Source: Neosynechococcus sphagnicola sy1
GTDB taxonomy: Bacteria > Cyanobacteriota > Cyanobacteriia > Neosynechococcales > Neosynechococcaceae
NCBI RefSeq assembly: GCF_000775285.1
Contig: NZ_JJML01000042.1
Span: 21,468-85,467, forward strand
Direction: 5' to 3'
Length of the DNA stretch: 64,000 nt
The translations under genes were made by a program, and so were the position numbers. Under the pieces are notes generated by a model, which searched no databases, had not been told where the DNA came from, and was given only the letters and a program-made list of their open reading frames with translations. Below, in pieces: positions 1-11,091 of the stretch (positions within the stretch are counted from its first letter, which is position 1; each line of letters opens with the position of its first letter).

Positions 1-2
1 TT

Positions 3-584
3 CATAAGTATCTCCCCCAGTATGATTGGTTGTTTGCCGCAATTGCCTCTCAAGTTCCTCAGGCAAAATTTGTCTTTATTGCTGCTAGGTATCCCCACCT
101 AACTCAACTTTTGAAAACAAGACTCGATCAAGCTTTCCAAGCCTATGAATTGGATTATGGTGAATATTGTTTTTTCCTCCCCCAATTAACGATAGACGAC
201 TATCTTTCTCTCAACTTGGTTTCTGATATTTTTCTGGATACCTTAGGTTGGTCAGGCGGTAACACCACCTTAGAGGCGATCGCGGGTCAGTTACCCATTG
301 TTACCTGTCCTGGAGAACTCATGCGAAGTCGTCATGCGGCTGGTATTTTAAAGCTGCTAGAGGTGACAGAGACGATCGCTGCCAATGAGACCGAATATAT
401 TAAAATCGCCGTGAGATTAGGACTCGATCCAGCGTGGAGACAAACAATTGTCAGCCAGATGCAAGCCGGCCTCGGATGGCTCTATGAGGATCGAACCTGT
501 GTCCAGGCTCTAGAAACTTTCTATCAGCGGGTTATATCCCAGGGACTTACCAGTGGCAGTATCCTATCTTTAGAAGCAGGATAA
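3..584 (+). CDS. SPINDLY/OGT-type glycosyltransferase, C-terminal part (5' truncated by window edge)
   Basis: The reading frame is open from the first bases, so the true start lies outside the window; a TTG at 30 is internal. The visible 190 or so residues match the C-terminal catalytic lobe of the O-GlcNAc-transferase/SPINDLY family, which in cyanobacteria is usually fused to N-terminal TPR repeats. The diagnostic block is DIFLDTLGWSGGNTTLEAI followed by GQLPIVTCPGELMRSRHA, which in this family contributes to the nucleotide-sugar pocket. The protein is expected to transfer a sugar from a nucleotide donor to protein side chains; donor and acceptor cannot be read from sequence. It ends 69 bp from the convergent alaS stop. 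Whether TPRs precede it cannot be seen. Confidence 0.8.
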   Translation, partial: HKYLPQYDWLFAAIASQVPQAKFVFIAARYPHLTQLLKTRLDQAFQAYELDYGEYCFFLPQLTIDDYLSLNLVSDIFLDTLGWSGGNTTLEAIAGQLPIVTCPGELMRSRHAAGILKLLEVTETIAANETEYIKIAVRLGLDPAWRQTIVSQMQAGLGWLYEDRTCVQALETFYQRVISQGLTSGSILSLEAG

Positions 585-653
585 CCGTCGGCGATATCAA
601 TAGCGTCAGGGCGGATGCTTAAAAGTTAATTCCAGGAGGGTACCGACGCAGAT

Positions 654-3288
654 CTAAGGTTGGAAGGGAGTCTGTAACTGATAGTGCAACTGTCTGCGAG
701 CTTCAGCCAATGCTTCGGGTAACTGACTAGCATCCCGGCCCCCTGCTTGGGCAAGATGGGGACGACCACCGCCCCCGCCCCCGCAGCGTTTCGCGATCGC
801 CCCAATAAATTTGCCAGCTTGCAGACCTTTTTGAACCAGAGTGGGACTGAAGGCCGCCACCAGACTTACCTTGTCAGGTTCGGGTACGGAGGCCAAGACA
901 ACGGCCCCTTCCCCAAGTTTTTCTAGGAGTTGCTCGGCTGCTATTTTTAGGGAATCGGCATCCACCTCCCCCAGTTGGGCTACCAAGATCTTTAAGTCTC
1001 CAATTGGCTCAGCATGGGTGAATAGGCGATCGGCTTTGGCCACAGCCAGCTCTGATTTCAAAGACTCGATCTGCTTCTGGGCGGTTTTCAATTCCTGCTG
1101 CAAGCTGGTAATCCGATCGGGAATTTCTTCCGGTTTAATCTTGAAGCGATCGCTGAGATCCCGAACCACGTGATCCCGGAGGTTCAAGTATTCCAAAACC
1201 GCCGGGCCTGCCACGGCTTCAATACGGCGAATGCCAGCGGCAACTCCCGTTTCAGCGACAATCTTAAACAGACCAATCTCAGCGGTATTGTGGACATGGG
1301 TACCGCCACATAACTCCATCGATACCCCTGGGACATCGATCACCCGCACTTCGTCCCCATATTTTTCCCCAAACATGGCGATCGCCCCCTTGGCTTTGGC
1401 GGCGGCAATGGGCATCACCGCCACTTCCGTGGTGTGGGCTTCAGCGATCCAGGTGTTAATCTGTTCCTCGATCTGGTGGAGTTCCTGGGACGTTAAGCCT
1501 CGGGAGCAGTTGAAGTCAAATCGCAGCCGATCAAAGGCCACCAGGGAACCCGCCTGGGAAATCGTCGGATCAACAATGAGTTTGAGGGCTGCTTGCAGGA
1601 GATGGGTAGCGGTGTGGTTGGCTTGTACCCGGCGACGGCAGGCCAGATCAATTTGAGCCGTTAACTGATCACCCCCCTGCAAGGTTCCCCGCTCGACGCG
1701 GCCAAAGTGGACAAAAATCCCCGACTCTTTCTTGACATCCTCAACCCGAATCAGCACCGCTTCCCCCGCTAAATAGCCGCGATCACCAATTTGTCCCCCC
1801 GACTCTGCATAGAAGGGAGTGCGATCTAGGATCAATTGCACCGCGGTCCCTGGGGCGGCAGCTTTCACTAACTTGCCTGCCACCAACAGGGCTTTCACTT
1901 GGGTGGTAGCAGAGACTTGGGTATAGCCAAGGAATTCCGTGTCATGGAGTTCAGCAGCGAGTTGATCCAGGGTTCCCTGAACCGTCAGATCGATGGTTTC
2001 ATGGGCATCCTGGGAGCGCTGGCGTTGCTGTTGCATCTCCACTTCAAACCCTTCCAGGTCAACGCTTAAGCCCTTTTCTGCTGCAATTTCTTGGGTGAGT
2101 TCCAAGGGGAACCCGTAGGTATCGTAGAGAATGAAGGCATCCCGCCCAGTAATTTGTTGGGTCTCGGATTGCAGCATCTCCGCTAGGAGTTTCTCTCCTC
2201 GCTCCAGGGTCTCTAAGAACCGGGATTCTTCGCGGTGCAGTTCCGCTGCGATCACCGCTGCCTTGGCTCGGACTTGGGGATAGGCCACTTCAGCTAAGGC
2301 AATGGCCGTTGCTGCCACCTCTGCCGTGAACTGGGTTTGAATCCCCAGCAGCCGACCATGGCGCACCACCCGCCGCAGCAGCCGCCGTAACACATACCCC
2401 CGCCCGATATTAGAGGCGGTAATGCCATCGGCAATCATGTGAACCACCGCCCGAATATGATCGCCAATCACCTTCAGGGAGACTTGGGTCGACTGATCCG
2501 CCGTGGCATAGTCGATAGCGCCAATGGCAGCAGCGGTTTGGATGATCGGGAAAATCAGATCCGTTTCGTAGTTGTTTGGCACCCGCTGTAAAATCTGAGC
2601 CATGCGCTCTAGCCCCATGCCAGTGTCAATATTCTGATTCTGGAGGGGGGTGAGGTTGCCCTCCGTATCCCGGTTATATTGCATAAACACCAGGTTATAA
2701 AACTCGATAAACCGGGTGTCGTCTTCGAGATCAATGGCATCCCCCCGCTCGGGATGGAAATCGAAGTAAATTTCAGAACAGGGGCCACAGGGACCCGTCG
2801 GCCCAGAAACCCAGAAATTATCCTTTTCACCCAGGCGCTGAATTCGTTCGGGGGGGACGCCAATCCCATCCCGCCAGATCGCAAAGGCTTCCTCATCGGC
2901 TTGGAACACGCTCACCACTAACTGTTCTGGCGGCAGTTGCAAGACTTGGGTCACCAATTCCCACGCCCACGCGATCGCCTGGGGTTTGAAATAATCCCCA
3001 AAGCTAAAGTTGCCCAACATCTCAAAAAACGGTATGGTGGCGAGCCGTCCGACCTACATTCTCAATGTCGTTGGTGCGGATACATTTCTGAGCGGTGGTG
3101 ACTCTGGAAAACTCAGCCGGATGCTGGCCTAAAAAGATGGGCTTAAAGGGTAACATCCCGGCGATCGTCAGCAGCACAGTAGGATCATCCGGCACCAGGG
3201 AGGCACTGGGAAGCACTTGGTGGCCTCTGGTTGCATAGAATTCTAGAAATGTCTGCCGAATTTGTGCGCCGCTGAGAGGGATAGACAT
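654..3288 (-). CDS. alaS: Alanyl-tRNA synthetase (frameshifted near codon 85)
   Basis: Charges tRNA-Ala with alanine in the cytoplasm. The first 85 or so residues (start ATG at 3288) carry the class II start of AlaS, including [10 protein letters not shown]. The remaining 788 residues begin at [12 protein letters not shown] in another frame and include [12 protein letters not shown], the editing-domain zinc motifs (HTATHLL and ELCGGTH), and the C-terminal glycine-rich tail [15 protein letters not shown]. The frames meet at 3024-3030, where the coding strand reads ACC-GTTTTTT-GAG; one base fewer gives the family sequence RHHT..FEMLGN. Merged length is about 877 residues, normal for AlaS. An essential single-copy gene is unlikely to be really broken, so sequencing error is most likely. 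The gene is monocistronic here; the 229-bp gap upstream holds no other gene I can support. Confidence 0.95.
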
Positions 3289-3517
3289 GGGATTAATGGC
3301 TGTTCCAGAATATTTTAGGTAAAACCTCCTCTTCTATGATGCCTCAAGAGCCGACACCACTTTCAGGAATTGGCTATACCCAGCGCACCATCTAATGCCG
3401 CACCCCCCCTGACGGGCTGCTGGAGGAAGGGGGAACTGGGGGCTCCAGAAAAATGGGAACAAAGGCTCCAAATTGCTTTTCAATAGAGACAGCGGTTTAT
3501 GAACTAATTTCTTACCT

Positions 3518-3926
3518 ATGTCTTTCCAGTCTGTCAAAATGGCTTCTCTGCTTCTGGGCGCGATCGCCTTGACATCCTTGTCGGCAGGGGCATGGGCGCA
3601 ACCCTTGCAATCGGGTGCCATCGCCCAAAGCATTAATCGCTCCGCGTTACAGGATCTGAACTTGACCTCCCAGCAGATGCTAGAACTGCGCAAAATTCAC
3701 GACAATGAACAAAAGCAAATTGCCGCAGTCCTTACCTCCACTCAAAGTAGCCAACTCAGTCAGGCCATCCAATCGGGCAAAAAAAATGGAGGATGTCCTG
3801 CCAACGCTGAAGCTGACGAACGACCAGACAACTAAAATCCGCGCTATTCGGATGACCTCGGTGCAGGGTTACCAAAAAATCTTGACCCCGGATCAAATGC
3901 AAAAACTACGGGGCTTAGGGGGCTAG
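3518..3926 (+). CDS. Small exported Spy/CpxP-like protein (frameshifted)
   Basis: An N-terminal signal peptide (hydrophobic core ASLLLGAIALTSLSAGAWA, cleavage near AWA/QP) is followed by a helical, Gln-rich region with two LTxxQ repeats (LNLTSQQMLELRKI and LKLTNDQTTKIRAI). This is the pattern of LTXXQ-motif proteins of the Spy/CpxP family, which are periplasmic ATP-independent chaperones or stress sensors. The frame breaks at a run of eight A at 3779-3786. With seven A the protein reads through SGKKMEDVLPTLKL to the stop at 3926, giving about 135 residues. A good intrinsic terminator follows. Family assignment is moderate, because these proteins are short and low in complexity. Confidence 0.6.
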
Positions 3927-3948
3927 GGCTGACCCACTCTTGAATTCC

Positions 3949-3997
3949 CTGGAGGGACTGGGGAAACTGCCAGTCTCTCCAGTTTCTTTATTTTTTT
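3949..3997 (+). terminator. Rho-independent terminator after the Spy-like gene
   Basis: Thirteen-base arms CTGGAGGGACTGG (3949-3961) and CCAGTCTCTCCAG (3970-3982) pair with a single mismatch around an 8-nt loop. A T-rich tract ending in seven T follows. It lies between the convergent Spy-like gene and the sensor kinase and is oriented for the plus-strand gene. Confidence 0.75.
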
Positions 3998-6255
3998 ATC
4001 GGAGACTCGATGGGAGATCCGCGGGGCAGCGGCTTTCCAGGCCCCTTGAGAGGTAACACAACGGTAAAGCTGGTCAGGAGGGAATGGCTCTCAACCTCAA
4101 CCCTGCCCCCTAAATGGCTGACCATTTTTTGCACGAGGGCTAAACCCAGGCCAGTTCCGCCCTGCTTCCAGGGATCTGCACTGGGAACCCGGTAGAACTT
4201 ATCAAAAATTCGCGGTAGCTCATGAGCCGGAATTTCCACCCCGGCATTACTCACCCCGATTTGCAGGGTATCCCCCTGGAGGTGGGCGGTGAGCAGAATC
4301 GTTTCACCCGCCGGTGTGTACTTACAGGCATTGTGCAGCAATTCACTCACCACTCGTCCGAGATTCACGGCTGACGATCGCAGCAGCGGTAGATTCGTCG
4401 CTATCTCCAAGCGCAGAGTTTGTTGCCGGGTGATGGCTCGTTCACGAAAAGAGTCACCAATCTGGGGCAGCCAGCCATGGAGATCGATGTCACTCAGATC
4501 GAGGTCATCCACTCCGGCCTCCAGTTGTTGTAGATCCAGCAGATCGTTGATCAGCGCCATTTCGCGATCGCACTCGGTATTGAGGATTTGGAGATAGCGA
4601 TCAATCTTGCTGATCGGGCTCCCTAGGGGGAGCGACGGCGTCAAGGACTGCTCCTGCTTAATCAGGGTGGCTAAGAGCTGACTTGCCATTTTGATATTCG
4701 TCATGGGAGATCGGAGTTCGTGGGACACCGTACTCAAAAAATCATCCTTGAGGCGGTTTAAGCGTTCCAGTTCTTGCACCTGCACCTGAGCAGCCTGGTA
4801 TAGACGCGCCTGCCGCAGGGCGATCGCCCCCTGATTGGCAACCTGTTGAGCCACGCGGATTTCTAGTTCACTAAAGGCGGCCTCGGGGGGCTTCAGTAGC
4901 CATAGATCCCCCAAAACCCCCTGATCATCGAAGATCGGACAGACGAGGGCCGTAAATTGCGGTTGCAAAGCGCAGGGAAGGGTGGCGGCGATGGGCGAGA
5001 ACTGAAAGCATTGATTCTGGAGGAGTTGTCCATAGATCTCGGGGAGATCCGCCATCTTCAGGGTCTCACCCTGGGCCGAGGGTAGCTGGGACGTGTACTC
5101 ATAACTAATCGTGGCGGTCTGCCCTTCGAGGTCGTAAAGGGCGGCATTACAGCAGTAAATGTCCAGCCCTCGACCCAACTCCTGCACCGCAGTTTGCAAG
5201 ATCTGATCTTCATCCAGGGAATCACGCACTTTATCGGTAATGCGTTTGATCAGGGCTTCAAAATCAAAGGCTTGTTTCAGCTGCGTGGTGCGTTCCTCCA
5301 CCTGTTGCTCCAGATCGGTGTTGAGTCGCTGTACCTGCTGATAGAGTTCGGACTGTTGCACCGCGATCTCCACCTGGGTGACCAATTGCTCCAGTAAATT
5401 GATTTCAAACCCTTGCCAATGATGGGGTTGGGCGCAATGATGCACCGATAAAATCCCCCAGAAGTGCTCCCCCTGTTGGATCGGAACCACGAGTTGGGCG
5501 CGGATTTGCTGGCGATCGCTGTACCTGCGACGGGAATCCAGAACTTCTGACTGTTGCAAGTTATCGCTAACTTCCCGATGACCCTGGCGGAAAAAGGCAA
5601 TGCGTTCTTGAAACCAGGTTTCTCGAATCGTGGTTCCCAGAATTGAAACCCACCCTGCCGCCACGGACTCCGCCGCCACCATCCCGTTGCCTGCGGCATC
5701 GCAGTGGTAAATCACCACTCGGTCGGTTTGCAGCAGCTGTCGCACCTGATCGACGGTGGTATTGAGAATCTCATCAAGATTCAGAGATTGGTGAATCTGC
5801 TGGGCAACCACTCGCAATAGGTATTCTCGTTGGCTCTGTTGCCGTAGTTCTTCGGTGAGGTACCGGGTTTGCAACAGGCGGCGCACCCGTTGTCTCAAGA
5901 CGGGAAGATGGATGGGTTTGGTGACATAATCCGTCGCTCCGGCGGCAAATGCCTGATCCACAGACCTTTGATCTTCCAAACCCGTAATCATTAACACCGG
6001 GGTGCGATCGCCCCCCGGCAAGGCTTGAATGTGACTACAGCAGGTAAAGCCATCCATCACGGGCATCAGGGCATCCAGGAGGACAATCTCAGGTTTGCAT
6101 TGGCAAAACAGCCGTAACCCCGCCTCACCGTTTTCAGCTTCAATCACCTGATGCCCAGCCCGTTCCAACTCCATGCGCAGCAGCCTGCGGGTGAAGGCAT
6201 CATCATCCACCACTAGGATCAGGGCTGAGTCTGGGGGAACTGGTAGGGTGCTCAT
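3988..6255 (-). CDS. Response-regulator/GAF/GAF histidine kinase
   Basis: A 755-residue cytoplasmic signalling protein with no membrane segment. Residues 12-130 form a receiver domain (acidic cluster at 17-19, phospho-acceptor Asp61 in VLLDALMPVMDG, TKP near 112). GAF domains follow at about 155-300 and 335-485, then a HisKA helix with His512 (DDFLSTVSHELRSPMTNIK) and a HATPase domain (GTGLGLALVQKM near 715). The first GAF resembles cyanobacteriochrome GAFs (LVVPIQQGEHFWGIL, HHCAQPHHW), but the stretch before LVVPI, where bilin is normally attached, has no Cys, so light sensing by that route is unlikely. Its start overlaps the stop of the upstream hybrid kinase by ATGA, so the two are probably cotranscribed and translationally coupled. 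Its receiver is a plausible target of that kinase's Hpt domain. Confidence 0.9.
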   Translation of the reverse strand: MSTLPVPPDSALILVVDDDAFTRRLLRMELERAGHQVIEAENGEAGLRLFCQCKPEIVLLDALMPVMDGFTCCSHIQALPGGDRTPVLMITGLEDQRSVDQAFAAGATDYVTKPIHLPVLRQRVRRLLQTRYLTEELRQQSQREYLLRVVAQQIHQSLNLDEILNTTVDQVRQLLQTDRVVIYHCDAAGNGMVAAESVAAGWVSILGTTIRETWFQERIAFFRQGHREVSDNLQQSEVLDSRRRYSDRQQIRAQLVVPIQQGEHFWGILSVHHCAQPHHWQGFEINLLEQLVTQVEIAVQQSELYQQVQRLNTDLEQQVEERTTQLKQAFDFEALIKRITDKVRDSLDEDQILQTAVQELGRGLDIYCCNAALYDLEGQTATISYEYTSQLPSAQGETLKMADLPEIYGQLLQNQCFQFSPIAATLPCALQPQFTALVCPIFDDQGVLGDLWLLKPPEAAFSELEIRVAQQVANQGAIALRQARLYQAAQVQVQELERLNRLKDDFLSTVSHELRSPMTNIKMASQLLATLIKQEQSLTPSLPLGSPISKIDRYLQILNTECDREMALINDLLDLQQLEAGVDDLDLSDIDLHGWLPQIGDSFRERAITRQQTLRLEIATNLPLLRSSAVNLGRVVSELLHNACKYTPAGETILLTAHLQGDTLQIGVSNAGVEIPAHELPRIFDKFYRVPSADPWKQGGTGLGLALVQKMVSHLGGRVEVESHSLLTSFTVVLPLKGPGKPLPRGSPIESPIKK

Positions 6256-9200
6256 GTTTCCCTCGGTGACATGAATTGCTGTAGGACGGCTTTGACTCTG
6301 AGGAATTCTGCTTGCAACGGTTGCAGATCGGGAAGCACCTCAGACAAGGGTTTGGTTTGGCAGTGAGTTTCCAGGGTTTGACAATCCTGGGCGAGGCGCT
6401 GAGCACCGACTGTGGCACTCGTGGACTTGAGGTTATGGACGGCAAATTGGAAGCTGGTGGGATCAGACTCCGCCACCGCAGTGGCGATCTCTTGGAGCAA
6501 TCGGGCGGCATTCTCCAGATAGATATCAATCAAGGTTGCCAAGTCATCCCCAATCAGCGTCTGTAATTCGCCTAAGGCATTCACATCCAGCATCAGCGGC
6601 GACGGCAGTGGGTCTGTCCCCGTCATGATCGGCGGTTGACAAAGACGCAGGGCTTGGAGTAGCTCTTCCTGCCGCACTGGTTTACTAATGTAGCCGTCCA
6701 TGCCAGCCTCCAGGCAAGCCTGCCGGGTCTCCGGCATGGCATTGGCTGTCATGGCAATGATCCGAGGACGCACCGCCCCATCCCATTCCTGGCATAGGTG
6801 ACGGGTCGTTGTCAGTCCATCCATTTCTGGCATTTGCACATCCATGAACACCACATCATAGGATTGACGGCGCAACGCTGCCAGAACCTCCAGTCCATTG
6901 GCGGCGACATCGGCGCGATAGCCCAGACGCTGCAAAATTTGTAACGCCACCTTCTGGTTGATCAAATTATCCTCCGCGAGCAAAATCCGCAGGGGGGGAA
7001 GCACGGCACCGGCAACTAACAGCTCAGGGGCTGGGGCAGCCATTGGGTAAGACGATGCCGCCGTGGCTACAATCGTGAAGTAGAAACGAGAGCCCCTTTG
7101 CAGGGGAACCGATGGTTGCCAGTCCGCCGGGGGGTACCCGCGATGGCTCCTTGGCTCTCGACCCAAATTTGTCCTCCCATCATCTCACTTAAATTTTGGC
7201 TGATCACCAGCCCTAACCCTGTACCTCCATATTGCCGAGTTGTCGATGCATCCACCTGACTAAAGGACTTGAACAGCCGATCCATACGATCGGGGGGAAT
7301 CCCAATGCCCGTATCTTGAACGCTAAAGAGAATTTCGTAGACCGTCTTGGTCTCATCCGCCGCTGCTGCCAAAGGTTGGGACTTGGCTGTGACCTCGATC
7401 CGGACGCTACCGCTGGGGGTGAATTTGACCGCATTACCCAGCAAGTTCACCAGGATTTGCCGCAGGCGGGTGGCATCACTCAACAGCAACTGGGGCACGG
7501 AGCCAGCAATTTCTAAAGACAGTTCCAGGGATTTTTTGGTGGCTTCTGGTGCCAGGAGGTTGAGGGCATCCGTAATGCAATCATGGAGATTAAAGGGTTG
7601 GGCTTCGAGTTGGAGTTTCCCAGCTTCAATTTTGGAAAAATCCAGGATGTCGTTAATAATCGTCAGTAAGGATTCCCCACCCTGGCGAATCGTGGCCACA
7701 AAGTCTTCCTGCTCCGGATTCAGTTCGGTGTCCAGCAGCAACCCCGTCATCCCCAGCACTGCGTTCATCGGGGTGCGGATTTCATGGCTGATCATAGCCA
7801 GGAATTCACTTTTAGCTTGGTTCGCAGCTTCTGCAGCCTGCTTTGCCTGATCGAGAATCTGATTCCGTTCAGCCAAGAGTTGCCGTTGCTTAGTTTCTTG
7901 CTCTAACAACCGGGCTTGGGCGATCGCAATTCCCACCTGTTCTGCCACATCTTCTAAGAGTTGAATTTCATCCTGACTCCAGTGGCGCAGGCGATCGCAT
8001 TGATGCAGGCGCAGGATGCCATTGGGTTCTCCCTGGTAGGAAGTGCGAACCACCAGGATCGACTGCACCCCTAATTGCAGCAACTGGGGTGTCATTGGTG
8101 CCAATCTGGGATCGGTGGCAATATTGTCAAAGGCGATGGCCTGATCCGCACTCAGCACCATTTCCATCAGGGAATTCCCCGCGACAGGGATTTCCAGGGT
8201 GCGTACCGAAACACACCCTGGCTGTAGATATTCCGCCACCAGCGGCACCTGGGGAATGGGGTGTTCAAGATAGGTATGAATCACACAACGGCTCACCTGG
8301 AAAGACTGTCCGATCTGAGTTGCTGTGGTATGAAACACCCTACTGCTATCAAGGCTGCGGCGGATTTCTTGGGTAATTTGCTTCAGCAGTAACGCTCGCT
8401 GGAGTTGTTTCTGAAGCAGCTCCTGAGCCTGCTTGCGATCGGTGATATCTTCCGAAATCCCTAGCAAGTATTGGGGCTGACCCGCTTCATTCAAAATTGG
8501 AATCTTTTTTGTGTGCAGAGTTCTCACCCCTTGATGACGAGTCTGAATCGGCTCTTCGGGGATGTCCAGTAAGATCCCACTGTCGAGAACCTCCCGATCC
8601 TTGGTCACAAAGAAATTGGCTTCCTCCGGTGGAAAGAAGTCATCATCACTTTTTCCCAACAAATCGGTTCTGGCATAACCCAGCAGCTCCTCCCCGGCTT
8701 TGTTGATGCGGACAAAGCGCAAATCTTGGGCATCTTTGACAAAAATCATGTTGGGGATATTTTCCACAATTGAATTGAGGAAGGACTGGGTTTGGCGGAT
8801 GGTCTCTTCCGTTTGTTTCCGCGCCGTAATATCGAGGCTAGTCCCTTCGTAGTACAGCAGGTTGCCCGCCTCATCCCGCTCCGCTCTGACCGTCTCTGAC
8901 ACCCAGATATGGCTGCCATCCTTGCAATACACCTGGGATTCAAACTCCTTGACTTCCTGATGGAGATCCATTAACCGGATAAATTCGGCGCGTCGCCCTG
9001 GAATAACGTAGAGCTGATGATTTAGATCCTTCATGGCCGCCATCATCTCCGCCGGTGACCCATAGCCGTGCATTTTGGCAAGGGCGGGATTGACACTCAG
9101 GTAGGTGCCCTCAGGGGTGGTCTGAAAAATTCCTTCGACGGCATGCTGAAACAGACTGCGATAGCGGGCTTCGGCCTGGAAAAGCGCCACCTCTGCAAGC

Positions 9201-10916
9201 TGGCGATCGCTGTTGTCCTCCATCACATAGGAAAACCCGGGGGCGGCCATTGGTTGCCTGACCGACATAACAGACCGTCGCCGAGAGCCAGCAATCTCGG
9301 GAAGGCAGGGCATGGCAGTACTCAAACTGCACTGGCTGCCCCGTTTGCACACTCAACAGATAGTATTCCCGCCACCGACGAATGTAATTGCTAGGAACAC
9401 CAAGCTCACTGGCTTTACGGCAACGCATCGCTTCTGGAGTGGTGCCAAAGAAGCGCGCGGTCGCCTGGTTATCTGAGATATGTAAGATGTCATCATCCAT
9501 TAACTCCACCACCCCCATTAACAGGGAGGAAGTATTGAATAAACTCTCCAGAATGGCATCTCGTTCTTGCAGGGAAGCCTCTGCTTGCTGTCGTTCTATT
9601 TCTTGCTGCTGTAAAAATTGTTGTTGCTGCTGTTTTTTCTCGGTGATGTCTCGGTAAATTGCCACCACCCGGTTCACCCTCCCGGTGGCATCCACAATCG
9701 GGGTATAGACCGTATCATAGGTACGCCTGACTGCTGCGAGGTGAATCTCATGCTCCACAAAGATTTTCTCGCCAGTGGTCAGCGCTAACTGCAACGAGGC
9801 AGCCATTTCCCTGGTCGCTATCCCCAGCATCTCGCCGATGGGTTTGCCTAAGACGGTTTCTGGGGGGACTCCCAGCAGTTGTGCCGCCGCTGGGTTGATC
9901 GCGGTGCAACAGAGCTGAGGATCAAATTCAGCGAATATATCAGTGGTTTGATCCAAGTAGCTCCAGAAGCGCTCCGCTGCCTGCTTGTAGCCCCTCGTTT
10001 CTGCCTGAACTTGCTGCAATTGCCGTTGGGATTCTTGCAATTGCAGTTGGATTTGCTGGAGCACCGTGTAGGTTTCTGACAAATCCAGTGATTGGAGGAT
10101 GCTGCTCTGAGTCACCAGCCCCCGCAGTTCTCCCTGTTCGTTACAGACCACCAGGCGGCGAATCTGGCATTGTTCCATTTTCTCACAGGCTTCCCAAAGG
10201 GATTGCTGTGGCAGCACCGGCACTAGGGGATGACTCATCACCGCTTGTGCTTGGGTGTGATGGAAGTCCATCTCTTGGAGTTGCAACCTTACCAGATCTC
10301 GTTCGGTGACAATGCCAAGGGGATAGGCGCAATCTGGGGTGGGACAGTCTGTAATCACCACGCAACTGACCCGTGCCTGGGTCATCCACTGAGCTAATTC
10401 ATACACAGAGGCGGTGAGGGGAGCTTGGATCACGCTACTCGTCATCACCTCATGCACCCGTCGTAACTTGAGTAAATCAGAGGGCTGGAGGGCTTGTCGC
10501 AGACTATTGGCCGTGACCATGCCTAACAGACAATCTGCCTCATCCACGATTGGCAAGTGACGCACCTGATGTTGGCGCATCCATTGCAGCACACTCAGGG
10601 GATCTTTGACCTGGGAGACCTTCTGGGTGATCACTGGCTGGGTCATCACCGCCGCCATGGTCGGAGGTGGATCTTTGACCATAGCCATCCCTGGCATGGG
10701 AAGTTCGGCAGCCATGCGTCGAACCAGATCCCGCTCCGTAAAAATACCCCGCACCCGCTGGTGTTCCAGCACCAACACATAGGAGACCTGGTGCTGCTGC
10801 ATCAGTCCAATCACCTCCGTCAGTCCTGTGTCCAGCCCCACGGTCAGGGGATGTAAAATCAGGGCTTTTCCTAAAGCCCGATGGACACTAGAAACTGAAC
10901 TGTCTTGATTGGTCAT
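6252..10916 (-). CDS. CBS-PAS-GAF hybrid histidine kinase with receiver and Hpt (two frameshifts)
   Basis: Three fragments in different frames form one hybrid kinase of about 1550 residues. In order: four CBS repeats (two Bateman modules, residues 1-280), a coiled coil, several PAS domains, a GAF domain, HisKA ([23 protein letters not shown]), HATPase ([28 protein letters not shown]), a receiver ([34 protein letters not shown]) and a C-terminal Hpt with acceptor His in [13 protein letters not shown]. Frames join at 9232-9243 (C/G runs; one extra base) and at 7129-7134 (G6; one base missing). No membrane segment is evident, so input is probably cytoplasmic; CBS pairs usually bind adenine nucleotides. 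The stop overlaps the next kinase gene by ATGA. Real gene decay cannot be excluded, but both breaks are in homopolymers and the domains are otherwise intact. Confidence 0.85.
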
Positions 10917-11091
10917 TGCCTCGCTAGATCTCCATAGGCTCTAACTAACAGTGTTACTGATTTATCTCTCTATTGATAGACATAGTAGGGATTCAAGAGA
11001 ACCACAAACTCTTTTGGATCTGTGAGGTTTCCGATCCCAGAGTGTCCCCTAACCCTCTATAGTGAAGGGTGTGGATAATCCTTAAATAATT

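Noticed and set aside
1231..1656. Long plus-strand open frames inside alaS (also 841-1173)
   Set aside because: They are antisense to highly conserved AlaS sequence and are low-quality translations caused by high GC.
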